A stretch of 64,000 bases of DNA. Origin: Streptomyces spectabilis (lineage in GTDB: Bacteria; Actinomycetota; Actinomycetes; Streptomycetales; Streptomycetaceae). Positions within the stretch are counted from its first letter, which is position 1; each line of letters starts with the position of its first letter. The position numbers and the translations under genes were made by a program. Of the stretch, positions 26,716-34,853 are shown one piece after another. The DNA lies in NCBI RefSeq assembly GCF_008704795.1, contig NZ_CP023690.1, positions 7,574,501 through 7,638,500 on the forward strand, in the 5' to 3' direction. Below the pieces are notes generated by a model. It searched no databases and was not told the origin of the DNA. It worked only from the letters and a program-made list of their open reading frames with translations.

Positions 26716-28587
26716 ATGACCGAGACCACCCCGCGCGGCGGCCCCGCGCCGGACCAATTCCGCGAACTGGCAAGGCAGTTGCGCGTCGACTCCGTGCGCG
26801 CCGCGGCCGCCGCCGGATCCGGGCACCCCACCTCGTCCCTGTCGGCGGCCGACCTCATGGCGGTGCTCCTCGCGCGCCACCTCCAGTACGACTTCCAGCG
26901 GCCCGACCACCCCGGCAACGACCGGTTCATCCTCTCCAAGGGGCACGCGTCGCCGCTCCTGTACGCCGCGTACAAGGCGGCGGGCGCGCTCGACGACGAG
27001 GAACTGCTCACCTTCCGCAAGCAGGGCAGCCGCCTCGAAGGCCATCCGACGCCGCGCCGCCTGCCCTGGGTCGAGGTCGCGACCGGCTCGCTCGGGCAGG
27101 GGCTCGCCGTCGGCGTCGGCATGGCCCTGTCCGGCAAGCGGCTCGACCGCATCCCCTACCGGGTCTGGGTCCTGTGCGGCGACGGCGAACTGGCCGAGGG
27201 CGCCGTGTGGGAGGCCGCCGAGCACGCCGCGTACGAGCACCTGGACAACCTCACCGCGCTCGTCGACGTGAACCGGCTCGGCCAGCGCGGGCCCACCCGG
27301 CACGAGTGGGACCTGGACGCGTACGCGCGCCGTCTGAAGGCCTTCGGCTGGCACGTCGTCGCGGTCGACGGGCACGACGTCGAGGACGTCGACCGCGCCC
27401 TGCACGAGGCGCGCTCCACCGCGGGCCAGCCCACCGCCGTCCTCGCCCGCACCGTCAAGGGCAAGGGCGTCGCGTCCGCCGAGGACCGCGAGGGCCTGCA
27501 CGGCAAGCCGCTGCCCGACGCCGACGCCGCGATCGCCGAGCTCGGCGGCCCCGGGCGGCTGCGCGTCACCGTCCAGGCCCCGCCCGCGGCCCGCGTGCTG
27601 CGCGCCACCCGCAGCGGACACCTGGAGCTGCCCCGGTACGAGCGGGGCGCCGAGGTCGCGACCCGCGACGCCTTCGGCCAGGCGCTCGCGGCGCTCGGCA
27701 CGGCACGCGGCGACGTCGTCGCCCTCGACGGCGAGGTCGGCGACTCGACCCGCGCGGAACTCTTCGCCAAGGAGCACCCGGAGCGGTACTTCGAGTGCTA
27801 CATCGCCGAACAGCAGCTCGTCGCCGCCGCCGTGGGCCTCGCCCGGCGCGGCTGGGTGCCGTACGCGGCCACGTTCGCGGCGTTCCTCACCCGCGCCCAC
27901 GACGTCGTCCGCATGGCGGCCGTCAGCGGCGCGGACCTGAACCTGGTGGGCTCGCACGCGGGCGTCGCCATCGGCCAGGACGGCCCGTCCCAGATGGGCC
28001 TCGAGGACCTGGCCATGTTCCGCGCCGTGCCCGACTCCACCGTCCTGTACCCGTGCGACGCCCCGCAGACGGCGCGCCTCGTCGCCGCCATGGCCGACCT
28101 CGACGGCGTGCGCTACCTGCGCACCACGCGCGGCGCCACGCCCGTCCTCTACGGCCCCGGCGAGGAGTTCCCCGTCGGCGGGTCCAAGGTGCTGCGCTCC
28201 AGCGGCGCCGACCGGCTCACGGTCGTCGCCGCCGGAGTGACCGTCCACGAGGCGCTCGCCGCGGCGGCGGCCCTCGACCGGGAGGGCGTCCCGGTGCGCG
28301 TCGTCGACCTGTACTCCGTCAAGCCCGTCGACCGGCGCACGCTGCGCGCGGCCGCCGAGCAGACGGGCTGTCTGCTCACCGTCGAGGACCACCGGCAGGA
28401 GGGCGGCATCGGCGACGCCGTCCTGGACGCCTTCAGCGACGGCAGCCCCGTGCCGCGCCTGGTGCGCCTCGCGGTGACCGGCGTACCGGGCTCCGCCTCG
28501 CCCGCCGAGCAGCTGCGGGCCGCCGGGATCGACGCGGAGTCGATCGCGGCGGCCGTACGGCTGCTCGTGGAACACGTGGTGCGATGA
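26716..28587 (+). CDS. Transketolase (short form)
   Basis: 623 residues, a little shorter than housekeeping transketolases (about 660-700). The thiamine-diphosphate motif is GDGELAEG near 155, ending LVDVNRLGQ. GSGHPTSS lies near the start, the pyrimidine-binding domain is at about 313-480 and the C-terminal domain at 490-620. It transfers two-carbon units between sugar phosphates. It is coupled to the LigD-polymerase gene through an ATGA overlap and follows the NDH-2-like gene by 6 bases. It is probably an accessory copy used in stationary phase or stress; that is inference. Confidence 0.92.
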   Translation: MTETTPRGGPAPDQFRELARQLRVDSVRAAAAAGSGHPTSSLSAADLMAVLLARHLQYDFQRPDHPGNDRFILSKGHASPLLYAAYKAAGALDDEELLTFRKQGSRLEGHPTPRRLPWVEVATGSLGQGLAVGVGMALSGKRLDRIPYRVWVLCGDGELAEGAVWEAAEHAAYEHLDNLTALVDVNRLGQRGPTRHEWDLDAYARRLKAFGWHVVAVDGHDVEDVDRALHEARSTAGQPTAVLARTVKGKGVASAEDREGLHGKPLPDADAAIAELGGPGRLRVTVQAPPAARVLRATRSGHLELPRYERGAEVATRDAFGQALAALGTARGDVVALDGEVGDSTRAELFAKEHPERYFECYIAEQQLVAAAVGLARRGWVPYAATFAAFLTRAHDVVRMAAVSGADLNLVGSHAGVAIGQDGPSQMGLEDLAMFRAVPDSTVLYPCDAPQTARLVAAMADLDGVRYLRTTRGATPVLYGPGEEFPVGGSKVLRSSGADRLTVVAAGVTVHEALAAAAALDREGVPVRVVDLYSVKPVDRRTLRAAAEQTGCLLTVEDHRQEGGIGDAVLDAFSDGSPVPRLVRLAVTGVPGSASPAEQLRAAGIDAESIAAAVRLLVEHVVR

Positions 28588-29552
28588 CGCCGGGAGCGGA
28601 CATGGGCGAGACGCGCACCGTGCGGGCGGGCCGCCGCACCGTCGCACTCCACAGGCCCCGCAAGCCCTTCATCCCCGAGGGCGCCGACGCGGCCGACGGC
28701 GGCGCCGCCTACACCAAGGGCGACCTCTTCGACTACTACCGGTCCGTCGCCCCCTTCATGCTGCCGCACCTGCGCGGCCGCCCCCTGATGCTGGAGCGGC
28801 ACCCGGACGGGGTGCCGGGGCCCCGCTTCATGCAGAAGGACACGCCGGACCACTACCCGGACTGGATCAGCCGCGCCGAGGTGGCCAAGGAGGGCGGCAC
28901 CGTCACGCACACCGTGTGCGACGACAGCGCCACGCTGCTCTACCTCGCCGACCAGGCCTGCGTCACCCTGCACCGCTGGCAGTCCCGCGTCGGCCGCGTC
29001 GACCGGCCCGACCGCATGGTCTTCGACCTGGATCCGGCGGGCGACGGAGCCCCGCAGGAGGTGTACGGGCCGGTGCGCGAGGCCGCTCGGCTGCTCGGCG
29101 AACTCCTCGACCAGGTGGGCCTGCCGTCCGCCGTGATGACGACCGGCTCGCGCGGCCTGCACGTGGTCGTGCCGGTCAACGGCCGCCACCACGTCGACGA
29201 CGTCCGCGACTTCGCCAAGGAGGTCACCGACGTCATGGCCGCCGCGCACCCGGACCGCTTCACCACCGCGGTCCGCAAGAAGGACCGGGGCGGGCGGCTC
29301 TACCTCGACGTGCTGCGCAACGGGTACGCGCAGACGGCCGTCGCGCCCTTCTCGGTGCGGGCCAGGCCCGGCGCGCCGGTGGCCGTGCCGCTCGCCTGGG
29401 AGCAGCTCGACGCCCCCGGCACCCACGCCGCCCGCTGGACCATCACGGATGCCGTGGCGCAGGCCCGCACGGACCCCTGGGCGGGCCTGCTGCGCTCGCC
29501 CCGCGCGCTCGGCCCGGCCCGCCGCAAGCTCCGGGCGCTGCGCCGCGGCTGA
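28584..29552 (+). CDS. LigD-type polymerase/primase domain protein
   Basis: 322 residues, only the polymerase part of LigD with no ligase or nuclease domain. Archaeo-eukaryotic-primase motifs are present: VFDLDP (D148, D150), a TGSRGLH block near 190 and LYLDVLRN with the third acidic residue. Such proteins extend or fill ends in non-homologous end joining. The start at 28584 overlaps the transketolase stop (ATGA); the ATG at 28602 has GGGAG 5 bases upstream and may be the true one. Its place in an operon with central-metabolism genes is unusual. A Ku or ligase partner is not in the window. Confidence 0.88.
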   Translation: MTPGADMGETRTVRAGRRTVALHRPRKPFIPEGADAADGGAAYTKGDLFDYYRSVAPFMLPHLRGRPLMLERHPDGVPGPRFMQKDTPDHYPDWISRAEVAKEGGTVTHTVCDDSATLLYLADQACVTLHRWQSRVGRVDRPDRMVFDLDPAGDGAPQEVYGPVREAARLLGELLDQVGLPSAVMTTGSRGLHVVVPVNGRHHVDDVRDFAKEVTDVMAAAHPDRFTTAVRKKDRGGRLYLDVLRNGYAQTAVAPFSVRARPGAPVAVPLAWEQLDAPGTHAARWTITDAVAQARTDPWAGLLRSPRALGPARRKLRALRRG

Positions 29553-29564
29553 CCGGCCCGGCGG

Positions 29565-29599
29565 AGGTTTGCCCCCACGCGACCCGGTCACTCGGGTCA
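29565..29599. promoter_or_regulatory. Upstream region of gas-vesicle cluster
   Basis: GAGGTTTGCCC at 29565-29575 is repeated exactly at 42116-42126 before another stress-region gene. A dyad GACCCG / CGGGTC (29582-29587, 29594-29599) follows, just ahead of the AGGAGGT of gvpO. GTTT fits the -35 of SigB/F-type promoters, but no well-spaced GGGWAW was found. The assignment as promoter is tentative. Confidence 0.35.
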
Positions 29600-29609
29600 G
29601 GAGGTGGCC

Positions 29610-29930
29610 ATGACGCATACGTCCCGCAAGCAGAACAACACGACAGCCGAGTCCGACGACCTGCCCGGGCCCATCCAGGTGCTGCGGCACGCACGGGAAC
29701 AGCTCTCCGAACTCACCGGCCTCGCCGCCGAGTCCGTCTCGTCGTTCGAACGCACCGACGCGGGCTGGGAGCTGGAGGTCGAGGTCCTCGAACTGGCCCG
29801 CGTACCGGACACCATGAGCCTGCTCGCGACCTACGCCGTGAGCATGGACCCCGGCGGCGAGCTCACCGCCTACCGCAGGGTGCGCCGCTACGAGCGCGGC
29901 CGCGCCGACCCGCACCGCGCGGGCGGCTGA
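29610..29930 (+). CDS. gvpO: Gas vesicle protein GvpO
   Basis: 106 residues with the GvpO pattern: PIQVLRHAREQLSELTGL, then GWELEVEVLELARVPDTMSLLATYAV and YRRVRRYERG. GvpO is a small accessory protein needed for gas-vesicle formation or gvp expression. A strong AGGAGGT stands 5 bases before the ATG at 29610; an upstream GTG at 29604 is unlikely. It opens the cluster, and a 146-base gap with repeats separates it from gvpA. Confidence 0.9.
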   Translation: MTHTSRKQNNTTAESDDLPGPIQVLRHAREQLSELTGLAAESVSSFERTDAGWELEVEVLELARVPDTMSLLATYAVSMDPGGELTAYRRVRRYERGRADPHRAGG

Positions 29931-30000
29931 CCGGCCCCCCCCCGCGGGCACGCGAGCGCTCCGGGCATTCCACGGAACGACCCAGGCACCCCTGGACACC

Positions 30001-30039
30001 CCGAGACATCCCAGACCCCTAGATATCCCGAGACATCCC
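30001..30039. repeat. 12-bp direct repeats before gvpA
   Basis: CCGAGACATCCC occurs at 30001-30012 and 30028-30039, 27 bp apart, with a related CCAGACATC right after. They lie 38-76 bases upstream of gvpA. A run of nine C (29935-29943) precedes them. They may be a regulator site for the structural gene. Nothing is known. Confidence 0.55.
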
Positions 30040-30076
30040 CAGACATCGTCATCCAAGGCAAGGAGGACAGGTCGGC

Positions 30077-30511
30077 ATGACCGTCGTCCCAGCACAGCAG
30101 AGCGGCGGCGCAGGCGGCACCAGTGGCCTGTACGACGTCATCGAACTCATCCTCGACCGCGGCCTCGTGATCGACGCGTTCGTGCGCGTCTCGCTCGTCG
30201 GCATCGAGATCCTCAAGATCGACGTGCGCGTCGTCATCGCCAGCGTCGACACCTATCTGCGCTTCGCCGAGGCCTGCAACCGCCTCGACCTGGAGGCAGG
30301 CCCGAACCGGAGCCCCGGCCTGCCCGACCTGGTCGGCGAGATCACCGAGTCGGGTGCGCGCGGCAAGTCCAAGGGCGCGCTCAGCGGCGCCGCCGAGACC
30401 GTGTCGGACGCCTTCAAGCAGGCGCGCGAGGAGGGCCGCTCCGGTGAGGAGGAGGCCGCGAGGCCGCGCCGGCGCAGCACGTCGCGGTCCCGGAAGGAGG
30501 AGACGGAGTGA
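30077..30511 (+). CDS. gvpA: Gas vesicle structural protein GvpA
   Basis: 144 residues. The first 70 are a clear GvpA: LYDVIELILDRGLVIDAF, VRVSLVGIEILKIDVRVV and IASVDTYLRFAEA. GvpA forms the ribbed shell of gas vesicles. The protein is about twice the usual length because of a charged, R/E-rich C-terminal tail (about 90-144) that is probably disordered. AGGAGG precedes the ATG. The stop overlaps the gvpF GTG (GTGA). Confidence 0.95.
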   Translation: MTVVPAQQSGGAGGTSGLYDVIELILDRGLVIDAFVRVSLVGIEILKIDVRVVIASVDTYLRFAEACNRLDLEAGPNRSPGLPDLVGEITESGARGKSKGALSGAAETVSDAFKQAREEGRSGEEEAARPRRRSTSRSRKEETE

Positions 30512-31275
30512 CCACCTACATCTACGGCATCGCCCACACCGGCCACCCGGGGCTGCCGGAGGGCATGGGCGGCATCGGCCAGCCGACGCGCCCGGTGCGT
30601 GTCCTCAGGCACGGCAGGCTCGCGGCCATCGTCAGCGACAGCCCCGAGGACCTGCGCCCCAAGCGGCGCGACCTGCTCGCCCACCAGAGCGTCCTGGACG
30701 AGGCGGGCGCGGGCGGCCCCGTCCTGCCGATGCGCTTCGGCAGCCTCGCACAGGACGACCAGGCCGTGCTCGACGTCCTCGACCAGCTGGCCGACCACTA
30801 CGAGGAGCGGCTGCGCTCCCTGGAGGGCAGGGCCGAGTACAACGTGAAGGCCGCCCACGACGAGCAGGCCGTCCTGCACCAGGTGCTCGCCGAGAACCCC
30901 GAGCTGCGGGCCCTGGCCGAGGCCAACCGCAAGGCGGGCGGCGGCACATACGAGCAGAAGCTGCGGCTCGGCGAGCAGCTGACCGCCGCCGTGCAGGGCC
31001 GCGAGGCCAGCGACGGCATCGAGGTGCGCCGTGCCCTGGAACCCTGCGCGGAGGCCGTCAGCACGGGTCCCGAGGGCACGGGGTGGCTCGCCAACTACTC
31101 GTTCCTGGTGCGTCGCGAGTCCGCCGAGGGCTTCGTGGCCGCCGTCGCGGAACTGCGCAAGACCCAGCCGCACCTGGACGTGCGCGTGCACGGTCCGCTG
31201 CCCCCGTACAGCTTCGTCGACCCCGCCCCCGCAGCCCCCGCCGCGCCTTCGGACGACGCGGCGCGGGCGCGGTGA
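30508..31275 (+). CDS. gvpF: Gas vesicle protein GvpF (GvpF/GvpL family)
   Basis: 255 residues. GvpF/L motifs are present: YIYGIAHTGH at the start, HQSVLDEA and VLPMRFGSLA in the middle, and NYSFLVRRESAEGF near the end. GvpF is a minor protein that binds GvpA and helps shell assembly. GTG start within a GTGA overlap with gvpA and an AAGGAGGA ribosome site. Ten bases separate it from gvpG. Confidence 0.95.
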   Translation: MTTYIYGIAHTGHPGLPEGMGGIGQPTRPVRVLRHGRLAAIVSDSPEDLRPKRRDLLAHQSVLDEAGAGGPVLPMRFGSLAQDDQAVLDVLDQLADHYEERLRSLEGRAEYNVKAAHDEQAVLHQVLAENPELRALAEANRKAGGGTYEQKLRLGEQLTAAVQGREASDGIEVRRALEPCAEAVSTGPEGTGWLANYSFLVRRESAEGFVAAVAELRKTQPHLDVRVHGPLPPYSFVDPAPAAPAAPSDDAARAR

Positions 31276-31284
31276 GGCCCGCCC

Positions 31285-31590
31285 ATGGGACTCGTCGGTG
31301 AAGTGCTCGCGCTGCCTCTGGCGCCCGCCCGGGGCACCCTCTGGGTGCTCCGTCAGGTGGTCGCCGAGGCGGAGCGGCAGTACTACGACCCCTCGGCCAT
31401 CCGCGCCGAACTCGCCCGGCTCACCGAGCTGTTGGAGGCGGGCGAGATCGGCGAGGACGAGTTCGACCGCCGTGAGGACGAGCTGCTGACGCGGCTCGGC
31501 TACGGCGTCCGGCAGGCAGCGGCCCAGGAGCCCGGCACAGCGACCGGCTCCGGGGCCGCTCCGGAGGAGAACAGGACGGCGACACGATGA
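31285..31590 (+). CDS. gvpG: Gas vesicle protein GvpG
   Basis: 101 residues, mostly helical: LPLAPARGTLWVLRQV followed by AELARLTELLEAGEIGEDEFDRREDELL, the usual GvpG pattern. GvpG is a small accessory assembly protein. The C-terminal 25 residues are low-complexity. The stop overlaps the gvpY start (ATGA). Confidence 0.92.
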   Translation: MGLVGEVLALPLAPARGTLWVLRQVVAEAERQYYDPSAIRAELARLTELLEAGEIGEDEFDRREDELLTRLGYGVRQAAAQEPGTATGSGAAPEENRTATR

Positions 31591-32264
31591 ACCGTTTGGC
31601 AGTGGGCCTCGGCGTAGGCGCGGGGTACCTCCTGGGACGGACCAAGAAGGCCAAGCTGGCCTTCGCCGTCGGCACCATGGTCGCGGGCAGGAGGCTGAAG
31701 CTGAGCCCCGCGTCCCTGGCCCGCGCGGTGACCGACCAGTTGGAGAACAACCCGCAGTTCAAGGAGATAGGCGACCAGCTGAAGGAGGACCTGCGGGGCG
31801 TGGGCAAGGCGGCGACGGGATCGCTGCTCGACCGGCGCCTGGAGTCCTTCGCGGACCGCCTGCACGACCGCACGCTGGACGTCCGGGACCGGATGGCGGG
31901 GGTGACGGACGGGGCGGCCGGGGAGCCGGACGAACCGGAGGGCGCCGAGGAGCCCGATGACCGCGGCGAGCCCGATGACCGCGGCGAGCGCGACGAACGT
32001 GACGAGCCTCGTGACGAGAGCCGCGACGCGACGAGAAAGACGCGGTCGGCGGCCAAGAAGGCCACCCGCTCGGCCGGTGGGAAGAGCGGCGGCGGCACGG
32101 GTTCCGGGCAGGCCCGGAAGAAGAGCCCGGCGCCGCGCAAGACGTCGTCCGCACGCGGCGGCCAGGGCGGGGACAAGGCGAAGCGGAGCACGGCGAAGAG
32201 GGCCCCCGCCAAGCGCTCCGCGGCGCAGCGGTCCAGCCGTGCCAAGGGAGGCGACGATGGCTGA
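31587..32264 (+). CDS. gvpY: Gas vesicle cluster protein GvpY
   Basis: 225 residues. The N-terminal 85 residues form a conserved small domain (GLGVGAGYLLGRTKKAKLAF, then NPQFKEIGDQLKEDLRG). The rest is an acidic linker (DRGE repeats, about 115-148) and then a Lys/Arg/Ala/Ser-rich tail like histone H1 (about 150-225). GvpY is known only from actinobacterial gvp clusters and its role is unknown. The basic tail could bind nucleic acid or polyanions. The gene overlaps gvpG by 4 bases and gvpZ by 8. Confidence 0.8.
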   Translation: MNRLAVGLGVGAGYLLGRTKKAKLAFAVGTMVAGRRLKLSPASLARAVTDQLENNPQFKEIGDQLKEDLRGVGKAATGSLLDRRLESFADRLHDRTLDVRDRMAGVTDGAAGEPDEPEGAEEPDDRGEPDDRGERDERDEPRDESRDATRKTRSAAKKATRSAGGKSGGGTGSGQARKKSPAPRKTSSARGGQGGDKAKRSTAKRAPAKRSAAQRSSRAKGGDDG

Positions 32265-33390
32265 CACGCGCGAGCGGATCCGCGACACGGCGAGCGGGGC
32301 CGCGGGCTCCGGGAACGGCGCGGGCTCCGGCGGCGCGCTGAGCGCCGCCCTGCACGGCCCGGGCGCCGACCGCCTGAAGGACGAGGCGCGGGCCTATCTC
32401 ATGGCGCAGGCCGAACGCGCCCTGGTCGGCGTCGGCCGCAAGCTCGGCGACGCCACCGTCAAGCTCAACGACGTGGCCGAGGGCCGCAGCCCGGGCTTCG
32501 CCCGCCTCGCGCTCGACGGCGGCCGCAAACTCGCCGAGGGCAAGGGCCCGTTGCGCAGCGCCGCGGAGCTCGGCGGCAGCCGCCTGAAGGACGCCGTGAG
32601 CGGCTCCCTCAAGGGCGCCCTGGACAAGGCGCGCGGCAAGGGCGGCAAGAGCGGCAGCGGGCAGAAGCCCACCGTCATCCTGGAGCACGTCGACGTCGGC
32701 GTGCCGGTGCGCGAGGCGTACGAGCAGTGGACGCGGTACGAGGAGTTCGCCACCTTCACCAAGGGCGTGCGGGACGCCACGGAGGTCAGCGACACCGAGT
32801 CCCACTGGAAGCTCAAGATCTTCTGGTCCAGCAGGAGCTGGACGGCACGCCTCGTCGACCAGGAGCCCGAGGAGCGCATCGCCTGGACGTCGGAGGGTGC
32901 CAAGGGCACCACGAAGGGCGTGGTCACCTTCCACCCGCTCGGCGAGCGGCTCACCCGGGTCGTGCTGGTCATCGAGTACTACCCGAAGGGCCTTTTCGAG
33001 CGGACCGGCAACCTCTGGCGCGCCCAGGGCCGCAGGGCCCGCCTCGACCTGAAGCACTTCGCCCGCCATGTGTCGCTGCGCTCGGCGACCCAGGACGCCG
33101 ACACCGACGCGGAGAACGCAGAGGACACGGAGGACGCGGAGGACACAGAAGACACGGATCCCCAGGAGGACGCCGAGGACGTGGCGTACCACGAGGACGA
33201 CGACACCTACACCGAAGAGGGCGACGAAGAGGCGGACGACGAGGGCTACGCGGACGAGGACGGCGTGTACGAGGACGAGGCCGAGGAGGATGACGGCGAG
33301 CCCGAGGACATCGCCGAGGAGGTCGACGAGGAGGCCGAGGACGAGGTCGACGAGGACGAACCCGTGGCCGCGTCCCGGAGCCGCCGATGA
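32257..33390 (+). CDS. gvpZ: Gas vesicle cluster protein GvpZ (SRPBCC fold with acidic tail)
   Basis: 377 residues. A helical N-terminal part (about 30-135) is followed by an SRPBCC/cyclase-like domain (about 145-285: VDVGVPVREAYEQWTRYEEF, VIEYYPKGLFERTGN). A strongly acidic tail rich in D and E (about 290-370) is probably disordered. SRPBCC domains bind hydrophobic ligands; the role in gas vesicles is unknown. GGGAGG lies 6 bases before the ATG at 32257, inside the gvpY end. The acidic tail contrasts with the basic tail of GvpY, so the two may pair. Confidence 0.8.
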   Translation: MADTRERIRDTASGAAGSGNGAGSGGALSAALHGPGADRLKDEARAYLMAQAERALVGVGRKLGDATVKLNDVAEGRSPGFARLALDGGRKLAEGKGPLRSAAELGGSRLKDAVSGSLKGALDKARGKGGKSGSGQKPTVILEHVDVGVPVREAYEQWTRYEEFATFTKGVRDATEVSDTESHWKLKIFWSSRSWTARLVDQEPEERIAWTSEGAKGTTKGVVTFHPLGERLTRVVLVIEYYPKGLFERTGNLWRAQGRRARLDLKHFARHVSLRSATQDADTDAENAEDTEDAEDTEDTDPQEDAEDVAYHEDDDTYTEEGDEEADDEGYADEDGVYEDEAEEDDGEPEDIAEEVDEEAEDEVDEDEPVAASRSRR

Positions 33391-33788
33391 CGACCGCGAG
33401 CCGGCTGCCCGATTCGTACGGCCAGGGCGGCGGCACCAACCTCGCCGACGTCCTGGAACGCGTCCTGGACAAGGGCGTCGTCATCGCCGGGGACATCCGG
33501 ATCAACCTGCTCGACATCGAGCTGCTCACCGTGAAGCTGCGGCTCGTCGTCGCCTCGGTGGAGCGCGCCAAGGAGATGGGCATCGACTGGTGGGAGGACG
33601 ACCCGGCCCTGTCCAGCAAGGCGCGCAGGTCCGAACTCGCCCGGGAGAACGCCGAGTTGAAGCAGCGTCTGGAACGGCTCGAACTGGCGCGGGGCGATGC
33701 CGGGTCCGAGAGCGGAAGTGAGCGTGACCGTGACCGCGGAGGTGAACCGGAACGTGACCGCGGAAGTGAACCCGAACGTGAGCGATGA
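33387..33788 (+). CDS. gvpJ: Gas vesicle protein GvpJ (GvpA family)
   Basis: 133 residues. Residues 17-75 are a GvpA-like fold (NLADVLERVLDKGVVIAGDI, LLTVKLRLVVASVERAKEMG). A coiled-coil segment (about 80-105) and a repeat tail (RDRGGEPE, RDRGSEPE) follow. GvpJ is a minor shell protein thought to sit at the conical tips. The start overlaps the gvpZ stop (ATGA). The tail arises from a 24-bp DNA repeat that is also read by the overlapping start of gvpL. Confidence 0.92.
   Translation: MTTASRLPDSYGQGGGTNLADVLERVLDKGVVIAGDIRINLLDIELLTVKLRLVVASVERAKEMGIDWWEDDPALSSKARRSELARENAELKQRLERLELARGDAGSESGSERDRDRGGEPERDRGSEPERER
33730..33777. repeat. 24-bp direct duplication at gvpJ/gvpL junction
   Basis: Two adjacent 24-bp copies (33730-33753 and 33754-33777) differ at two positions. 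Each begins with an in-frame GTG for gvpL and carries a GGAGG or GGAAG. The duplication therefore supplies repeated candidate ribosome sites and starts for gvpL while adding 8 codons to gvpJ. Confidence 0.8.
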
Positions 33789-34662
33789 CGTAATCGATGA
33801 CGTGACCCATGGTGCGACCGGCGGCGCGAGCGGTGGCGAGAGCGACGAACTGCGCTACGTCTACGCGGTGTGCCGCCCGCTGCCCGGGCCGCTGCACGCC
33901 GACCTCACCGGGGTCGGCGGCGCGCCGCCCCGGCAGCTGGCCCACGAGGGCCTGGTGGCCGTCCTCAGCCCCGTCCCGGCCCGGGACTTCGGCCTCGAAC
34001 CGCTGCGCGCGCACCTGGAGGACCTGGACTGGCTGGCCGAGACCGCCCGCGCCCACCAGCACGTCATCGGCGCGCTCGCCGCCGTGACGTGCCCGCTGCC
34101 GCTGCGGCTCGCGACGGTGTTCCGGGACGACAGCGGCGTACGCGCCATGCTGGAGAGCGAGCACGGACGCCTGTGCCGGATCCTCGACCGCATCGAGGGG
34201 CACGTCGAGTGGGGGGTGAAGGTGTGGCTGCACGCGGAGGCCGGTGGCTCCGCGTCCGCCGAGTCGTCGTCCGCCCGGTCGTCGCGGCCGCGCGGGGCTC
34301 CCGCGTCCGGGCGCGACTACCTGCGCCGGCGCAAGGCGCAGCGCACGGCGGGCGAGGAGGCCACCGCGCGGGCCGAGGTGTTCGCGCGGCGGCTGCACGC
34401 CGAGCTTGCCCGGTCCGCCGCCGCGTCCCGGCAGCACCCGCCGCAGAGCCCGGCCCTCGCCGGTACGGGCTCCGGTCTGAACATCCTCAACGCGGCCTAT
34501 CTGGTGCCCCGTTCGTACGCGGAGGAGTTCCTGGAGCTGATCGGCCGCACCGAGGGCAGCCAGCCGGGCCTGCGCGTCGAGGTGACGGGACCCTGGGCGG
34601 CGTACTCCTTCACGGACGACACGGACGACACGGACGACACGGACGACATGGAGGGCGAATGA
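33778..34662 (+). CDS. gvpL: Gas vesicle protein GvpL (GvpF/GvpL family)
   Basis: About 294 residues with the chosen GTG at 33778. GvpF/L motifs are ELRYVYAVCRP, HQHVIGALAAVTCPLPLRLATVF and NILNAAYLVPRSYAEEF. The family helps nucleate the GvpA shell. The start is uncertain because in-frame GTG codons at 33754 and 33778 both follow purine-rich sites within the duplicated segment; the conserved domain begins only about 22 residues in. A DDT repeat encoded by four 9-bp copies ends the protein. It overlaps gvpJ by 11 bases and gvpS by 4. Confidence 0.88.
   Translation: MSDDVIDDVTHGATGGASGGESDELRYVYAVCRPLPGPLHADLTGVGGAPPRQLAHEGLVAVLSPVPARDFGLEPLRAHLEDLDWLAETARAHQHVIGALAAVTCPLPLRLATVFRDDSGVRAMLESEHGRLCRILDRIEGHVEWGVKVWLHAEAGGSASAESSSARSSRPRGAPASGRDYLRRRKAQRTAGEEATARAEVFARRLHAELARSAAASRQHPPQSPALAGTGSGLNILNAAYLVPRSYAEEFLELIGRTEGSQPGLRVEVTGPWAAYSFTDDTDDTDDTDDMEGE
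34612..34647. repeat. Four tandem copies of ACGGACGAC in gvpL
   Basis: Perfect 9-bp tandem repeat at 34612-34647, encoding Asp-Asp-Thr units at the GvpL C-terminus. The period is a multiple of 3, so copy-number changes would only lengthen or shorten the acidic tail. Confidence 0.85.
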
Positions 34663-34853
34663 CGGCGATCGAGCCCCTGCACGGCCGGGAGATCGCCCTC
34701 GTCGACCTCCTCGACCGGCTGCTCGCCGGCGGCGTGGTCATCGCGGGCGACCTCACCCTGCGCATCGCGGACGTGGACCTCGTGCGCGTCGACCTGAAGG
34801 CGCTGATCAGCACGGTCGGCGCGGCGGTGCCGTCGCCCTGGCCCGACAACTGA
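34659..34853 (+). CDS. gvpS: Gas vesicle protein GvpS (GvpA family)
   Basis: 64 residues. The fold is GvpA-like (ALVDLLDRLLAGGVVIAG, then LRIADVDLVRVDLKALISTVG), shorter than GvpA and GvpJ, as known for GvpS. GGAGGG lies just upstream, and the ATG overlaps the gvpL stop (ATGA). Its last codons (PSPWPD) are encoded by a segment duplicated just after the stop. Confidence 0.88.
   Translation: MTAIEPLHGREIALVDLLDRLLAGGVVIAGDLTLRIADVDLVRVDLKALISTVGAAVPSPWPDN

Noticed and set aside
23989..28647. 1552-codon minus-strand frame opposite the NDH-2/transketolase genes
   Set aside because: It runs antisense to genes with clear motifs and has no recognisable domain; stop-codon scarcity explains it.
29568..29600. 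SigB/F-type promoter with GTTT and GGGTCA before gvpO
   Set aside because: The spacer is 23 bases, too long; kept only as a tentative regulatory region.
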